From positions 1-42,857 of the forward strand of contig NZ_JACTGR010000009.1 in the NCBI RefSeq assembly GCF_014489075.1: 42,857 nt of DNA. The letters run 5' to 3'. The position numbers were made by a program, and so were the translations under genes. Origin of the DNA: Sphingomonas sp. JC676. Lineage in GTDB: Bacteria; Pseudomonadota; Alphaproteobacteria; Sphingomonadales; Sphingomonadaceae. Of this stretch, positions 16,325 through 26,118 are shown one piece after another (within the stretch, counting starts at the first letter, position 1; each line of letters begins with the position of its first letter). The notes under the pieces were generated by a model, which ran no database searches, had not been told where the DNA came from, and saw only the letters and a list, made by a program, of their open reading frames with translations.

Positions 16325-16554
16325 CAGGTCTCTCCCATGGCTCGATCGTCTCCATGCAGGAGAGCGTATTCATGCAGGCAGTGCCGCTCGGTTCCATCAG
16401 AACGATGCGCCGGTGAAGCGAAACCGCCCGCAGCCAGCACCGTAACCCTCATGCAGTTCGGCTCGCAATAATAAATGAAGTTGCTTTTGATTTTGCCGAT
16501 TGTGGCGATAACCGCGTGCCTCGTTCGGCGGTTACACACCGGCGGGCGAGGCGG

Positions 16555-18045
16555 TCAGGTGCCATGGTTGTCAATCTGGCGCCGCGCCTCAGCCTTTCCG
16601 CGCAGCGCGCCCAGCCTGCCAGGAGACAGCGCCAGTGCGGAGGCAAACGCGTCGAGCGCTTCCCGTGGTTTCCCGAGAACGAGGAAAAGCTCGCCTAACT
16701 GCTCGCGCGCGGGCACGATCGGTCCAGGCGTGAGAGGAAGCTTCTCAAGCCCGTCTTCCTCGTCCGCAGCCGCCCGCATCGCTCGCACCGCCGCTTCACC
16801 ATTGCCCGCCGCAGCAAGTTGCCAGGCCTGCGCCGACTTGAGCAAGGCATCGACCTGCACCATCCAGTACGTGTCGTTCGCTGCGCGCAGCGAATCACGG
16901 CAGGCCTGAAGCTCGCCGATGTCTTGCTCGGCGGATCCGGGAGTTGCCGCGCGAAGCTTGCCCAGGGCTCGGGCCCACCAAACCATCGCGGCGACCTGCG
17001 GAGCGGAACCTGGCATCGGGCTGAGCCGCGAGGCCGCTGCCCAGTCACGGGTCTCGATCGCCAGTCGGACGGGCATCGCGTTGCCAGCATAGCCAATCTT
17101 GAATCCACTGGCGGACAGGTCGGTCATCGCTTTGAGATTCGTCACCTCCCGCACTGCATCGGCAGTCCGGCCTCGCTGGAGATAAGCGTAGGTGAGATAG
17201 TCCATGGCGTGCAGCGCTTCGCCGACGTCCCCCTGCGCGCGGGCAGCATCGCGCGCCGCGATATTCGACGCAATCGAATCATCCCACAGGCCCAGCCGCG
17301 TGAAGATGTGGGAGGGCATGTGCAGCGCATGGGGCGCGGAGGGCGCAATCTTGGCGTAGGCGCGCGCCGCGGGCAGGCCACGCGGCGCCAGCTCGGCGCT
17401 GTCATAGGCATGGATCAGATAGTGCGGCACGCCAGGATGGTCCGGTTGACGCTTCCAGATTGGCTCAAGGATGTCGGCAGCGCGCTTCTGCCGCGCGTGC
17501 GTGCGATCGGTCGGCGGCGCGGTTGCGACCAGCGACAGGGCGTAGAAGGTCGCGATCTCGTCGTCGTCCGGATAGTCGCGTGAGACCGATGCCATGGCAT
17601 CCGAATAGCGAATCGCGCGCGTAGTCGCAGGAACTTGACCTGCATCCGCGTAATAGGCGTCCAGCGCGGCGATAAGCGCCCGTTCGCGAGGCGTGGCCGC
17701 GCCCATCGCGGCGGCTCTGCCGATCTCCGCAACGCCGGCGGCTAACCCGGTGCCAGCTGGGACCTCCCACAATTGGTGATAATGGGTCATCGCGCGGCCC
17801 CAATGCGCCATCGCGCAGGTTGGGTCGCGCGCGGCGACATCGGCGAAGCCCATGTCGGCTTCCTCATAAGCGAAGGAGTGCAGGAGCGCGACAGCACGCT
17901 CGAACGCCGCCTTCACTGTCGGCGCGCAACTCGCTTCGAGATGCGCCCTGCCGAGATGCTCCGGCGCGGGATGATGATGTTCCTGAGCGCCGACCGACGT
18001 GGCCAAGGCGAGCGCAATCGGAATTGCAGCGAGCCGTGTCTTCAT
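16555..18045 (-). CDS. exported TPR-repeat protein
   Basis: A 496-residue protein with a signal peptide (MKTRLAAIPIALALATSVGA-QEHHH). The mature N-terminus carries a His cluster (EHHHPAPEHLGRAH), and the rest is helical tetratricopeptide-type repeats (FERAVALLHSFAYEEADMGF, GKPREALDAFASALALSPGR). Repeated His- and Trp-containing helices (MAHWGRAMTHYHQLWEV, HALHMPSHIFTRLGLWDDSI) are typical of a widespread but uncharacterised family of periplasmic TPR proteins. The start is the ATG at 18045 with GAGGGGA upstream; the longer frame to 18222 adds no signal. It stands alone. The His-rich part could bind metal or heme, which is inference only. Confidence 0.85.
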   Translation of the reverse strand: MKTRLAAIPIALALATSVGAQEHHHPAPEHLGRAHLEASCAPTVKAAFERAVALLHSFAYEEADMGFADVAARDPTCAMAHWGRAMTHYHQLWEVPAGTGLAAGVAEIGRAAAMGAATPRERALIAALDAYYADAGQVPATTRAIRYSDAMASVSRDYPDDDEIATFYALSLVATAPPTDRTHARQKRAADILEPIWKRQPDHPGVPHYLIHAYDSAELAPRGLPAARAYAKIAPSAPHALHMPSHIFTRLGLWDDSIASNIAARDAARAQGDVGEALHAMDYLTYAYLQRGRTADAVREVTNLKAMTDLSASGFKIGYAGNAMPVRLAIETRDWAAASRLSPMPGSAPQVAAMVWWARALGKLRAATPGSAEQDIGELQACRDSLRAANDTYWMVQVDALLKSAQAWQLAAAGNGEAAVRAMRAAADEEDGLEKLPLTPGPIVPAREQLGELFLVLGKPREALDAFASALALSPGRLGALRGKAEARRQIDNHGT

Positions 18046-18329
18046 CGAAATTCCCCTCGGCTGGTTCTCGTCCGGCGAGGCTGACCGAATGATTGAGTTC
18101 GAGCAAGCCGACGGACGTTGCAACGGCAATTGGGTCGTAAGCCGCCCTCCGCCACTGATATCGAGCGAATGTCCGCTTTCCGGCATTTGCCCTTGCAAGC
18201 AGACAGTTGGCAAACGGCCCAAAAGCCGCCAGGCGGGAATGCGCCCAACAGCAGCCGTTCGCGGTTGCTGCGTTAGTTCCCGGAACCGGTCATTCGTACT
18301 GATGGGACGGCTTGCGAGCTCAAATCCGC

Positions 18330-19553
18330 TTATGAGTTAGCCGGCAGCCGAAGTCTGAACATGCAGCCGGCTGGGTGAGCCCGATATGCGGTGAGGCCAC
18401 CGCCATGCGCGAGTGCGATTTGTTGGGCGAGAGCGAGCCCGATGCCCGCTCCGCCGGGCTTGGTCGTAAAAAAGGGCACGAAGATCTCCTCGAGCAGATC
18501 GTCTTCGATCCCGAGCCCATTGTCGGTCACTTCGATAATGAGCGCATCTGCATCATTAAGTCCGACCAGCCCTATGACCGGCTCGGCAGCATTTTCGACT
18601 GCGTCCGCCGCATTCTTGATCAGATTGATGATGGCTTGCTCGACCAGAGCGCGATCGAAGCTGGCTAGTCGGTCATGAGGCGCTGTGACGGCAAACATTA
18701 TCCCTCGCTTTCTCAGATCGGGTCCGACCAGTTGGTCGATCTCGTTCAGAAAATCGGCGACGCGAACCTGCTGGAGAATCGGGCGCGGAAGGTCGACTAT
18801 AGCGCGATAGCGCTCCACGAAATCCATCAGATGCCGGCTGCGGCGGCCAATCGTGGCGACTGCGCTCGCGATTTTCGGACCGCGATCGCCCGCTGCGGCG
18901 AGACTTTCGACGCTCTCCGCCATCGACGCGATCGGCGTGAGCGAGTTCATCATCTCATGCGCCAGTACCCGCGTCATCGCATGCCAGGCACTCACCTGGA
19001 CAGCGTCCAACTCGCCCACCACCGATTGGAGCGACACCAGCCGTTGCGGCTCGGCCCCCGCGTGGCGGATCGAGCCGACCCAGGCCAGCAACGAGCGGCC
19101 GTCCTCGCCGGCGATCAGCTGTCGGCCGCCGACGGGGAGCTTCAGGATTGCCGCTGCGCCAGCCTCTCCCAACGCGGCAATGTCCTGAAGCCGCCCGGCG
19201 TCCTGTCGGGCGAGGAGGCGTGCCGCGCGGTTCATGAAGCGGATGCGATTGTCAGGCCCGATTACGAACAGCGAGACAGTGACGGTGTCGATCAGCGCCA
19301 GCGCAGCCTCGAGCTGCGCGGGTGCCCGAAGAACCGCAGGCTCGATCGGCACGTCCCCGGTGTCTGTCTCGCGCTTCAGCAGCCGCCAGAGATCGAAGAG
19401 GATCAGGGCCGACGTCAGGACGATCGCCAGGGCCGCGAGATAATATTGTGCCATCCACATGCGTGTGAGCGCTGCGGTCAGGATCGCGATGAAGAGCAGC
19501 CGCCAGCCGGTCGCGGAAATCCGCGCAAGGCGTGCCTCCGGCCTAGAGGCCAT
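18330..19553 (-). CDS. NtrY-like sensor histidine kinase
   Basis: A 407-residue membrane kinase. Two N-terminal membrane helices (about residues 17-31 and 36-55), a PAS-like domain (about 80-175), then the kinase core: His199 in the H-box LAHEMMNSLTPI, N-box NLIKNAADA, G1 DNGLGI, F-box FVPFFTTK and G2 GAGIGLAL. The short periplasmic loop suggests membrane or internal sensing. The H-box form HE-MN-LTPI is NtrY-like. It overlaps the stop of the upstream response regulator gene by 11 bases, so they are one transcript. The ABC transporter on the other side of the shared promoter region is a likely target. Confidence 0.92.
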   Translation of the reverse strand: MASRPEARLARISATGWRLLFIAILTAALTRMWMAQYYLAALAIVLTSALILFDLWRLLKRETDTGDVPIEPAVLRAPAQLEAALALIDTVTVSLFVIGPDNRIRFMNRAARLLARQDAGRLQDIAALGEAGAAAILKLPVGGRQLIAGEDGRSLLAWVGSIRHAGAEPQRLVSLQSVVGELDAVQVSAWHAMTRVLAHEMMNSLTPIASMAESVESLAAAGDRGPKIASAVATIGRRSRHLMDFVERYRAIVDLPRPILQQVRVADFLNEIDQLVGPDLRKRGIMFAVTAPHDRLASFDRALVEQAIINLIKNAADAVENAAEPVIGLVGLNDADALIIEVTDNGLGIEDDLLEEIFVPFFTTKPGGAGIGLALAQQIALAHGGGLTAYRAHPAGCMFRLRLPANS

Positions 19554-20082
19554 GCTTGGCCATACGGCGGTAGAGCGCAGGTCGGCTCAGGCCCAGCGAA
19601 CGCGCCGCCTGTGTGAGATTGCCCTTGTGGCGCTGAAGCGTCTCGATCAGCGCCGAACGCTCGAGCGCATCGAGCGTGGTCGGCGCGCGCATCGTCCGCG
19701 TCCGCGTCGCAGCCGTGGTCACGGCCGCGATCAGGTTGTCATTCTTCCACGGCTTCAGCAGAAAGTCGTGCGCTCCCGCCTTCAGGCTCGTGACCGCCAG
19801 CGTGACGGCGCCATAGGCCGTCATCACGACCACCGAGACCATCGGATCGATCGTGCCGATCCGCTCCAGGGCATCGATTCCTTCGGCTCCGCTGCGCCGG
19901 CCCGCGGCGAAGTTCATGTCGAGCAGCACGCAATCATAAGCGATCTGCCGCAGGTAATCCTCGGCGACGTCGAGCGAGGAAGCGGCGTCGATTCGCACCG
20001 CATGATTCCACAACGCCAACTGTGCCGCCTCCAGCACATCGGCATCATCGTCGACGATCAGCACGGATGGCGTGGGTTCCAT
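19543..20082 (-). CDS. response regulator with Fis-type HTH (PrrA/ActR-like, no AAA domain)
   Basis: A 179-residue regulator: receiver domain with acidic pocket DDD (11-13), phosphorylatable Asp55 in CVLLDMN, switch Thr in VVMTAYG and conserved Lys in FLLKPW, then a C-terminal Fis-type helix-turn-helix (LIETLQRHKGNLTQAARSLG, LSRPALYRRM). There is no sigma-54 interaction domain, so it should act as a direct activator or repressor, as PrrA/RegA do. The ATG at 20082 is preceded by GAGGGG. First gene of the kinase operon, divergent from a MacB/FtsX-type exporter 163 bases away. Confidence 0.92.
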   Translation of the reverse strand: MEPTPSVLIVDDDADVLEAAQLALWNHAVRIDAASSLDVAEDYLRQIAYDCVLLDMNFAAGRRSGAEGIDALERIGTIDPMVSVVVMTAYGAVTLAVTSLKAGAHDFLLKPWKNDNLIAAVTTAATRTRTMRAPTTLDALERSALIETLQRHKGNLTQAARSLGLSRPALYRRMAKHGL

Positions 20083-20169
20083 GCCCCTCAGGTTAGCGGG
20101 CGCCGGGGCGCCGTCAAACCCGTCCGGAATCGGACGCCTATCGCCGCGCCCGCCCAAAGCGATCCGGGT

Positions 20170-20216
20170 AACTATCTGTATAAGCTAGTTTTTTATAGAG
20201 CGGTTATTCGGTTATC
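20170..20216. promoter_or_regulatory. palindrome and direct repeat between regulator and ABC transporter
   Basis: AACTA (20170-20174) and TAGTT (20186-20190) form an inverted repeat with an 11-base AT-rich spacer. At 20201-20216 there is a direct repeat CGGTTATT CGGTTATC. They lie in the only strikingly AT-rich part of the divergent promoter region, so they are candidate operator or promoter elements for the response regulator. No experimentally known consensus is claimed. Confidence 0.4.
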
Positions 20217-20245
20217 CTGATGCGATGCCTTCTCGTGGAACGCCA

Positions 20246-20917
20246 ATGCTGACCCTGACCGAAATCACCAAATCCTACAGCACGCCGGAGATCGAGACGC
20301 GCGCGCTGGACGCCGTCTCACTGGAGGTGGCCGAGGGGGAATTCCTGGCGGTGATGGGGCCATCGGGTTGCGGCAAGTCGACCCTGCTGAATGTGCTCGG
20401 CCTGCTCGACCGGCCGACGCAGGGATCCTATCGGCTGTCCGGCAGCGAGGTAATCGGTCTGCCCTCCGCGAAGCTAGCGCGGCTGCGCGGCGAGCACATC
20501 GCTTTCGTCTTCCAGAATTTCAACCTGATCGACGATCTGACCGTGGCGGAGAATGTGGAGGTCTCGCTCCTGTACCGTCGCGGCTCGGCGGCGGCGAAGG
20601 ATCGCATCGGCCTGGTGCTGGATCAGGTAGGAATGACGCATCGAGCCAATCATCGGCCGCAGCAATTGTCCGGGGGGCAACAGCAGCGCGTGGCGATCGC
20701 CCGGGCACTTGCCAGCAATCCGAGCCTCATCCTGGCGGACGAGCCGACCGGTAATCTCGACAGTGCCAACGGCGAGCAGGTGATCGAATTGCTTCAGCAA
20801 GTCGCCCGCTCGGGAACCTCGGTGGTCATGGTCACCCATTCGCATCGCGATGCCGCGGCCGCGCAGCGTATCGTGCAGATGCTCGATGGGCGCATCGTTG
20901 GGGAGACGCGGCTGTGA
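20246..20917 (+). CDS. ABC transporter ATP-binding protein (MacB/LolD type)
   Basis: A 223-residue ATPase: Walker A GPSGCGKST (38-46), Q-loop FVFQNFNLIDDLT, signature LSGGQQQR, Walker B LILADEPTGNLDS and H-switch VMVTHSH. The sequence class (ADEPTGNLD, FQ-FNLI-DLTV) is that of the MacB/LolD/FtsE family, which drives mechanotransmission rather than classical substrate import. The start is the ATG at 20246 with TGGA upstream; 20225 is possible but has no ribosome binding site. Its stop overlaps the GTG start of the permease by four bases (GTGA). Likely controlled by the divergent two-component system. Confidence 0.93.
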   Translation: MLTLTEITKSYSTPEIETRALDAVSLEVAEGEFLAVMGPSGCGKSTLLNVLGLLDRPTQGSYRLSGSEVIGLPSAKLARLRGEHIAFVFQNFNLIDDLTVAENVEVSLLYRRGSAAAKDRIGLVLDQVGMTHRANHRPQQLSGGQQQRVAIARALASNPSLILADEPTGNLDSANGEQVIELLQQVARSGTSVVMVTHSHRDAAAAQRIVQMLDGRIVGETRL

Positions 20918-23310
20918 GCGGGAGGGTCGGCGTTTGGGCCCGGAGCCGGCATTTCGCGACGGCCTATGTCCGCAATCTTCGCGCGACCCGGTTGCTGTCC
21001 GCGATTGCGGTCGCAGGGCTGGCGGTCGGGCTCGCCGGGGCGCTCATGCTGGCGCTCGTTGCGCGCGACGCGCTCGGGTTTAACGCCTTCGTGCCGGACC
21101 ACGAACGTACTTATCTGGGAATCTCCATATTGAGCGGGCCGGGAATGGCGCCCGTGGTCAACGACACGAACAATAGCGGCGCGGCCGGGCTGATTCGAGC
21201 GAACCTGCCCGATGTCGATGCCGTCGGCCGGCTGTCTGAGGCCGAGGTGGCGTTGCGCCGCAATGGCGAGACGACGCGTGCAAATATCTATTGGGCGGAC
21301 CCCGAAATATTCGATGTTCTGCGGCTGCCGGTTATAGCCGGTCGGCCTCAGGCGGCATTGAATACGCCGGATGGTGTCGTCATGACCCGAAGCGAGGCGA
21401 TCCGGCATTTCGGGCGGGAGAACGCGCTTGGTGCTGTGATCGAGGTCGATGGCGCGCCGATGGTTCTGCGCGCGGTGATTGCCGATCTGCCAGCCCGGAT
21501 GACCGATCTCAACACGGGCATCTTCGCGTCCGGCAAATCCGCGAAGGCGCTGTTTTATTGGGGGGCTGACGCCCCCGGCACCTTCTCGATCGGCGCGCGC
21601 ACCTATCTCCGGCTACGGGAGGGGGCCTCTCTCGCGGCGGCAGAGCGCCGGCTTGCGCCGTTGATTGACGGCCTGTTGCCGGCGATGATGCGGGGTTCCT
21701 ATTCCATGCGTTTCGTGCGGATCGACGCGCTCGCGCTGCATCCAGGCCTTCGTCCCGGCGCGCGCGAACGGCTGGAAGTGGGCAGCTTGGTGGCCGCCTT
21801 CATCCTGTTCATCGCCGTCGCCAATTATGTGAACCTGAGCACTGCCCTGTCGGCGCGCCGCTGGCGGGAGATCGGCGTCCGCGCGGCGTGCGGCGCCACC
21901 CGTGGCCAGATTGCGGGGCAATTCCTCGCCGAGGCGGTGGCGACGGTGCTACTCGCCACTCTGCTCGGTGCCGCCCTGGTTGAACTCACGCTCCCGAGCC
22001 TCAACGCGCTGTTCCAGACTCAGGCGACGTTCGATTATCTCACGCATCCGATGCTGCTGTTGTGGTTGGTCGCCGGTGGAGTGGTGCTTGGCCTTGCAGC
22101 CGGAGCCTATCCGGCCTTTGTACTGTCCAGCCTGTCGCCCGCCGCTTTGCTGCGCGATCGCGGCGTCGCAATGAAGGGACGATCGGTGGTGACCGATCTG
22201 CTCGTCACGGTGCAGTTCGCGATCCTGATCGGGCTGATGATTGCCTTGGCGGTAGTCTACCAACAACGCCGCTTCGCGATGACCGACGCGTTGCGGCTCG
22301 ATGTGGATCAGCTGCTCGTCATCGATGCACCCTGTCCGGCGAGCTTTCGCCAGGAAGTCGGGAAGCTCCCCGGCGTGCGCGCCACGTCGTGCGCCGGGCG
22401 TGGGCTCCTAGAATATCCGACCTTCTTCTTCGCTTCGATCGGCAACGAGCATATCCCGACTGATAATATCCCCATGCTGCCGTCGAGCTTTCCGCTGTTC
22501 GGCATCGCACCGGTCGCGGGATCCCTGTCCCTACTCCCACCGGAGGGCGAGGAGGTGATCGAACGCATCGTCGTAAACGAAACGGCGGTGCGCCGCTTCG
22601 GTTTTGGCAGTGCGAGCGCCGCGATAGGCAAGACCGTACCTATTCCCTCCGGTCCTTCCGGGCAGGAGATCGGCTCACGGATCGTCGCGGTTGTACCCGA
22701 CTTCAGCCTTCTGTCGGTTGAGGCACCGATCAAGCCCACCATCTATCTCGACATGCCGCATGCGCCGGGTGGGCCTGGATTGGTGATGATCAAATTGGCG
22801 GGCCATGACATCCCCGAGACGTTGGCGGCGATCGATCGGCTGTGGCGCGAAACCGGCCAGCAAGAGCCGATCCAGCGGAAATTCGCCTCCGATCATGTCG
22901 AAGAACTGTATCGCGACCTTGCCCGCGGCGCCTGGATTTTCGGCCTTTTCTCCGGCGTCGCAGCGCTGCTCGCCGCCACCGGCATTGTTGGAATGGCGAT
23001 CGCCACCGCGGAACGGCGCACCAAGGAGATTGGGATCCGCAAGGCGCTCGGTGCTCGGACGGACCAAGTGCTGATTCTGTTGCTGGCCCGGCTGAGCCGT
23101 CCGGTTTTGTGGGCGAACCTCATCGCGTGGCCCTGTGCGTGGTGGATGATGCGAAACTGGCTGAACGGCTTCGCCTACCGCGTGCCGCTCGACCTATGGC
23201 TGTTCCCCGCCGCGGCGCTGGTCGCCCTGGCCATCACGCTGGGCAGCTCGGGTCTGCAGGCATTGAATGTCGCAAGGCGGCGCCCGGTTGAAGCCCTGCG
23301 CTACGAGTGA
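20914..23310 (+). CDS. MacB-like ABC transporter permease with two FtsX modules
   Basis: A 798-residue permease. The N-terminal helix (LSAIAVAGLAVGLAGALMLAL) is followed by a large periplasmic MacB-PCD-like domain. A first FtsX block comes next (FILFIAVANYVNLSTALSARRWREIGVRAACGATRGQ), then a second periplasmic domain and a second FtsX block (GVAALLAATGIVGMAIATAERRTKEIGIRKALGAR). The duplicated layout with two FtsX domains in one chain lets a single chain pair with an ATPase dimer. Starts at GTG 20914, translationally coupled to the ATPase. Such pumps export peptides, lipids or antibiotics; no outer-membrane or adaptor gene follows. Confidence 0.93.
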   Translation: MSGRVGVWARSRHFATAYVRNLRATRLLSAIAVAGLAVGLAGALMLALVARDALGFNAFVPDHERTYLGISILSGPGMAPVVNDTNNSGAAGLIRANLPDVDAVGRLSEAEVALRRNGETTRANIYWADPEIFDVLRLPVIAGRPQAALNTPDGVVMTRSEAIRHFGRENALGAVIEVDGAPMVLRAVIADLPARMTDLNTGIFASGKSAKALFYWGADAPGTFSIGARTYLRLREGASLAAAERRLAPLIDGLLPAMMRGSYSMRFVRIDALALHPGLRPGARERLEVGSLVAAFILFIAVANYVNLSTALSARRWREIGVRAACGATRGQIAGQFLAEAVATVLLATLLGAALVELTLPSLNALFQTQATFDYLTHPMLLLWLVAGGVVLGLAAGAYPAFVLSSLSPAALLRDRGVAMKGRSVVTDLLVTVQFAILIGLMIALAVVYQQRRFAMTDALRLDVDQLLVIDAPCPASFRQEVGKLPGVRATSCAGRGLLEYPTFFFASIGNEHIPTDNIPMLPSSFPLFGIAPVAGSLSLLPPEGEEVIERIVVNETAVRRFGFGSASAAIGKTVPIPSGPSGQEIGSRIVAVVPDFSLLSVEAPIKPTIYLDMPHAPGGPGLVMIKLAGHDIPETLAAIDRLWRETGQQEPIQRKFASDHVEELYRDLARGAWIFGLFSGVAALLAATGIVGMAIATAERRTKEIGIRKALGARTDQVLILLLARLSRPVLWANLIAWPCAWWMMRNWLNGFAYRVPLDLWLFPAAALVALAITLGSSGLQALNVARRRPVEALRYE

Positions 23311-23964
23311 TGTGAATGTGGGGCCCTCGGGCCCGGCACACAGGCACCGCGGACAGGGGCTGTCCTTGACCGATCCGCATGGCGAAGTTGGCAACCCGGC
23401 GGCCCTTGGGCGAGAGCATGCCTTGGGTCCCGTTCTCGTGTTGGAAGCACGAGTGCCACCGCTCAGTAGCGTTCCTCGTTGCGTCCCGGATCGCGCTGCG
23501 CCGGCGCGCCGCGCCAATGTCATGACGTTGACCAGGCCCCGCTTGGGCGCGCCGCGCGACGCTGAGACATTGTTCGGCAAGCTGACCCCCCGCTCCGCAC
23601 GGACCGTGCCGACGCGGTCGCCACTCGAAAACTTGCGAAGTTCAAACAAGGCGGCAAGGCCTTACCTCATTGATACGCCGCCCGCGCTCCTACACATAGA
23701 GCTAGCCACGCTGGTGGGCCTGAGCCTGCTGGCGCTGGGCTTATGCGTGTGGAATGCCCTCTCGTAGCCGCCCCAAGCGCGGGGTGTCCCGGCGCCACAC
23801 GGGAGACGGTAGGTAGAGGATGAATTGCCTTGGTTGGCTCACCCCCCGGCGCGCCCGCACCAGTCCCGCTGCGGCTACGGAGTGACTGAGTAAATGGCGG
23901 TGAGCGCTGGACAAGCCCAATAGGTACAGACCAATCCAAATTGGCTCATTTACCGAGCGATTTC
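23311..23964. other. gene-free stretch
   Basis: About 650 bases without a supported gene. A GGGCCC-TC-GGGCCC palindrome lies about ten bases after the permease stop (23325-23338) and might form part of a terminator, though no T run follows. An open frame ending at 23767 has a hydrophobic C-terminal segment (IELATLVGLSLLALGLCVW) that could be a remnant of a membrane protein, but it has no start signal or family resemblance. Confidence 0.4.
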
Positions 23965-24297
23965 TCAAAGTTTCCAGAACCCCGTCTCACCTTCCTGAGA
24001 CTGCGCCACACCCTTCGTTCGCTGCGTCCTAAGCGCGCAGGAGACGCAGCGCCCCATGCTGTTGAGAGTTGCAGCGTCCGCGACCAGTGCGCGCTCTACG
24101 ACCATTCTCTCGCCAATCTCGCGGCTGGCCATGGGATTGCGGGCGGTGCGCAGGATAGACAGCACCATGCGCGTCATTTCCCCGCGCTTGCTCCAATCGG
24201 CAGGCGGGCGGAACGCCTTGGTCTTGATCGCCTCCACCGCCATTTCAGGGGCGATGATCCGAACCGTCGCGTCGATATGCTCCAGGTCGATAGCCAA
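23965..24297 (-). pseudogene. 5'-truncated gene for a small winged-helix-like protein of mobile-region type
   Basis: The open frame encodes AIDLEHIDATVRIIAPEMAVEA, then KRGEMTRMVLSILRTARNPMAS and REIGERMVVERAL. I recognise this as the C-terminal part of a small sphingomonad/rhizobial protein family often found near integrative elements. Full-length relatives start with a coiled coil of some 20-40 residues running into the AIDLEHIDA segment. Here an in-frame stop (TAA) lies four codons before a TTG, the only start available, so the coiled coil is missing. It is therefore probably a truncated remnant, although a short TTG-initiated product cannot be excluded. Family memory is informal. Confidence 0.5.
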
Positions 24298-24699
24298 CCC
24301 GCGCAGGCGTTAGTGCTCAAAGAGCGACCCAGATCACGTCCTGCGTCCCATAAACTGAATTTCCCCGGTGCCGCCCTCCCGCGGCGCCGGCCGAGGAAGT
24401 CGACCGATTAAACCCTTGGTCGCGGCCCTGCCGCTCACGCTGCGGCGATCTGCTGAGGCGTGAACGGCCGTCTCCTGTCTGAAGATTAGCCTGACCCTAC
24501 CGGCGTCTCCGGCTGCAGGTCATAGGACCGCTGGACGAGCGGGAAGCGCGTGCCGAGGCCGTCTGTGCTCTTAGGTTTGCAAGCGGAACGTCCGCTCCGG
24601 GCATCTCACGATCAGATAGCTATCTGCTGGCGAGCGGTTTGCTCGAGGGTCAGGATTCAGACGTGACCAGATGATCGCCACCGGACTTCTCTCCGCTGA
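24298..24699. other. gene-free stretch
   Basis: About 400 bases between two broken genes with no supported frame, repeat or RNA. Consistent with a decaying mobile-element boundary. Confidence 0.4.
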
Positions 24700-25510
24700 T
24701 CAGCGCCTGGAGACTTCATTCATGGAAACGAGGCGAAGATATCCACCCTCGACCATGGCCTCGCTGCTGCGGACCAACCGCTGCACCCGAAGGCGAAGAT
24801 AGTCAGACCGTCCCCGCCATTCTTCCCGGACGGCACTGCTTCCGTACAGCGCCTCGGCGATTTCACGCTGCTCGGCGCCCGCCTGTAATGCATCGATCGT
24901 GCGCAGCATCTCGATCCATCGCGGTGCCCGCGTGTCGCGAGGAAAGAGTTCGGCGGGCATGCGACCAAGCCGCCACAAGGCCGCGAGACGACGCAGGGTC
25001 AGAAGCTTCGTCTCCAGGTCCGCAAAGCCGTCGAGCGCGTATCGGAGGCGCACCGGCCCTTCGAGCAGGCTGCCGCTGCGAACTGCCAAATGGATTTGCC
25101 GCGCGCCCTCGCTGAGCACGAGATGCTGTTCGGCCCCCGATATGTTGAGCAGAGTCACCTCGACACCGGCGGTACGGATATCCAGACTGTCAGGCTGGCC
25201 TTCCCTCGCCGAATGGGCATCGACGGTCACTACGCCTCGATCATGATCCGCATGCCACACCGTGCAGGCGGTGCGGGCATCGCGTTCGGGTCGTTCCTGG
25301 AAAGCAAAGGCCCCAGCGCGCCGCACCTCCGGGCGGCGCATCGATCGTCAACGGGCCAGAGCGCGACCGCCGGGCACGCATGCGCAGCGCGCGGCGGGCT
25401 TCGGCGCGATAGACGGGGTTCCGCCGCAGGAACTCCCAGGCGAAGCCGGGCCGACCTAGCGCAAGCAAGGGTCGGTAATCAGCGTTATCGCGCCAATCCG
25501 GCTTCGCATT
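24700..25510 (-). pseudogene. DUF6499-DUF2285 regulator-like gene, frameshifted
   Basis: The N-terminal part reads PDWRDNADYRPLLALGRPG and FAWEFLRRNPVYRAE (DUF6499 pattern), ending WGLCFP. The frame then breaks, and the following frame continues ERPERDARTACTVWHADHDR and on to a full DUF2285 domain (LTLRRLAALWRLGRMPAELF, LRTIDALQAGAEQREIAEAL). Dropping one G near 25297-25300 would restore one frame. Proteins of this kind are transcriptional regulators or DNA-binding factors in integrative and conjugative elements and genomic islands. No clear start codon or ribosome binding site is visible before the DUF6499 part, so it may also be 5'-truncated. A remnant next to the lasso locus hints at island origin. 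Confidence 0.7.
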
Positions 25511-26118
25511 CGCAGGAATAAGCAGCTCCCCGTCTATAATGACGAGGCCAGCCGATCATGCGGGCTCCAGCGAATTGGTTAACGAATCGCGCCGCGACTC
25601 GGCCGTCGCGAGAACACGCAAAAACTTGCGCAATTATGCGCAGAAACCAGGTGGTGTTTCGGCGTGGCGCGGCCAAGGTCCCAGTTCGAACTGCCGTCCG
25701 GCCGCCGACTTTCGCGTCGCAGCCATAAGATCGGCAACGCCAGCCATGCCCCTTGCCCGGTTCCGGCACCGCGGGCAGGTTGACCCGGTCGGGTGCCGTC
25801 AATCAGGGGCGATTCTGGAGCCGGGGTTATGGCAGCGGATCAGCCCTAAATAGCGGGCCTTGCACAAAGGTTTCCAACACCCGACCCCCCTTTCCCCGGC
25901 AGCTTGCCACGAGTCCGGGGATGCGCCAGCATGACCTGGCCGCCGAAGCATTGGCGGCAGGGGCGTGGAAACCCCTGTGCAGGATCAAGAGACCCGCGTG
26001 CCTCATACGCCTCGCGGGCAAGTGTTTGTCGCACCGGCCCCACCCGGTTGGTAGCGCAACCGCACAGGCTCTCCACCAGCGGCTCTGCCGGTCCCCTTGT
26101 CCGTTTGGGAGAGCAGCC
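25511..26118. other. leader region before the lasso sigma factor gene
   Basis: About 600 bases without a supported gene. It should contain the promoter of the sigma/FecR/receptor/isopeptidase operon, but I cannot identify one with confidence. One six-base-pair hairpin (CAGGGG at 25958-25963, CCCCTG at 25972-25977) is present without a T run. No precursor-like small frame was found here. Confidence 0.4.

Noticed and set aside
25511..26118. tRNA or a third lasso precursor before the sigma factor gene
   Set aside because: No T-loop-like sequence and no short frame with a leader ending in Thr at -2 plus Glu/Asp at 7-9.
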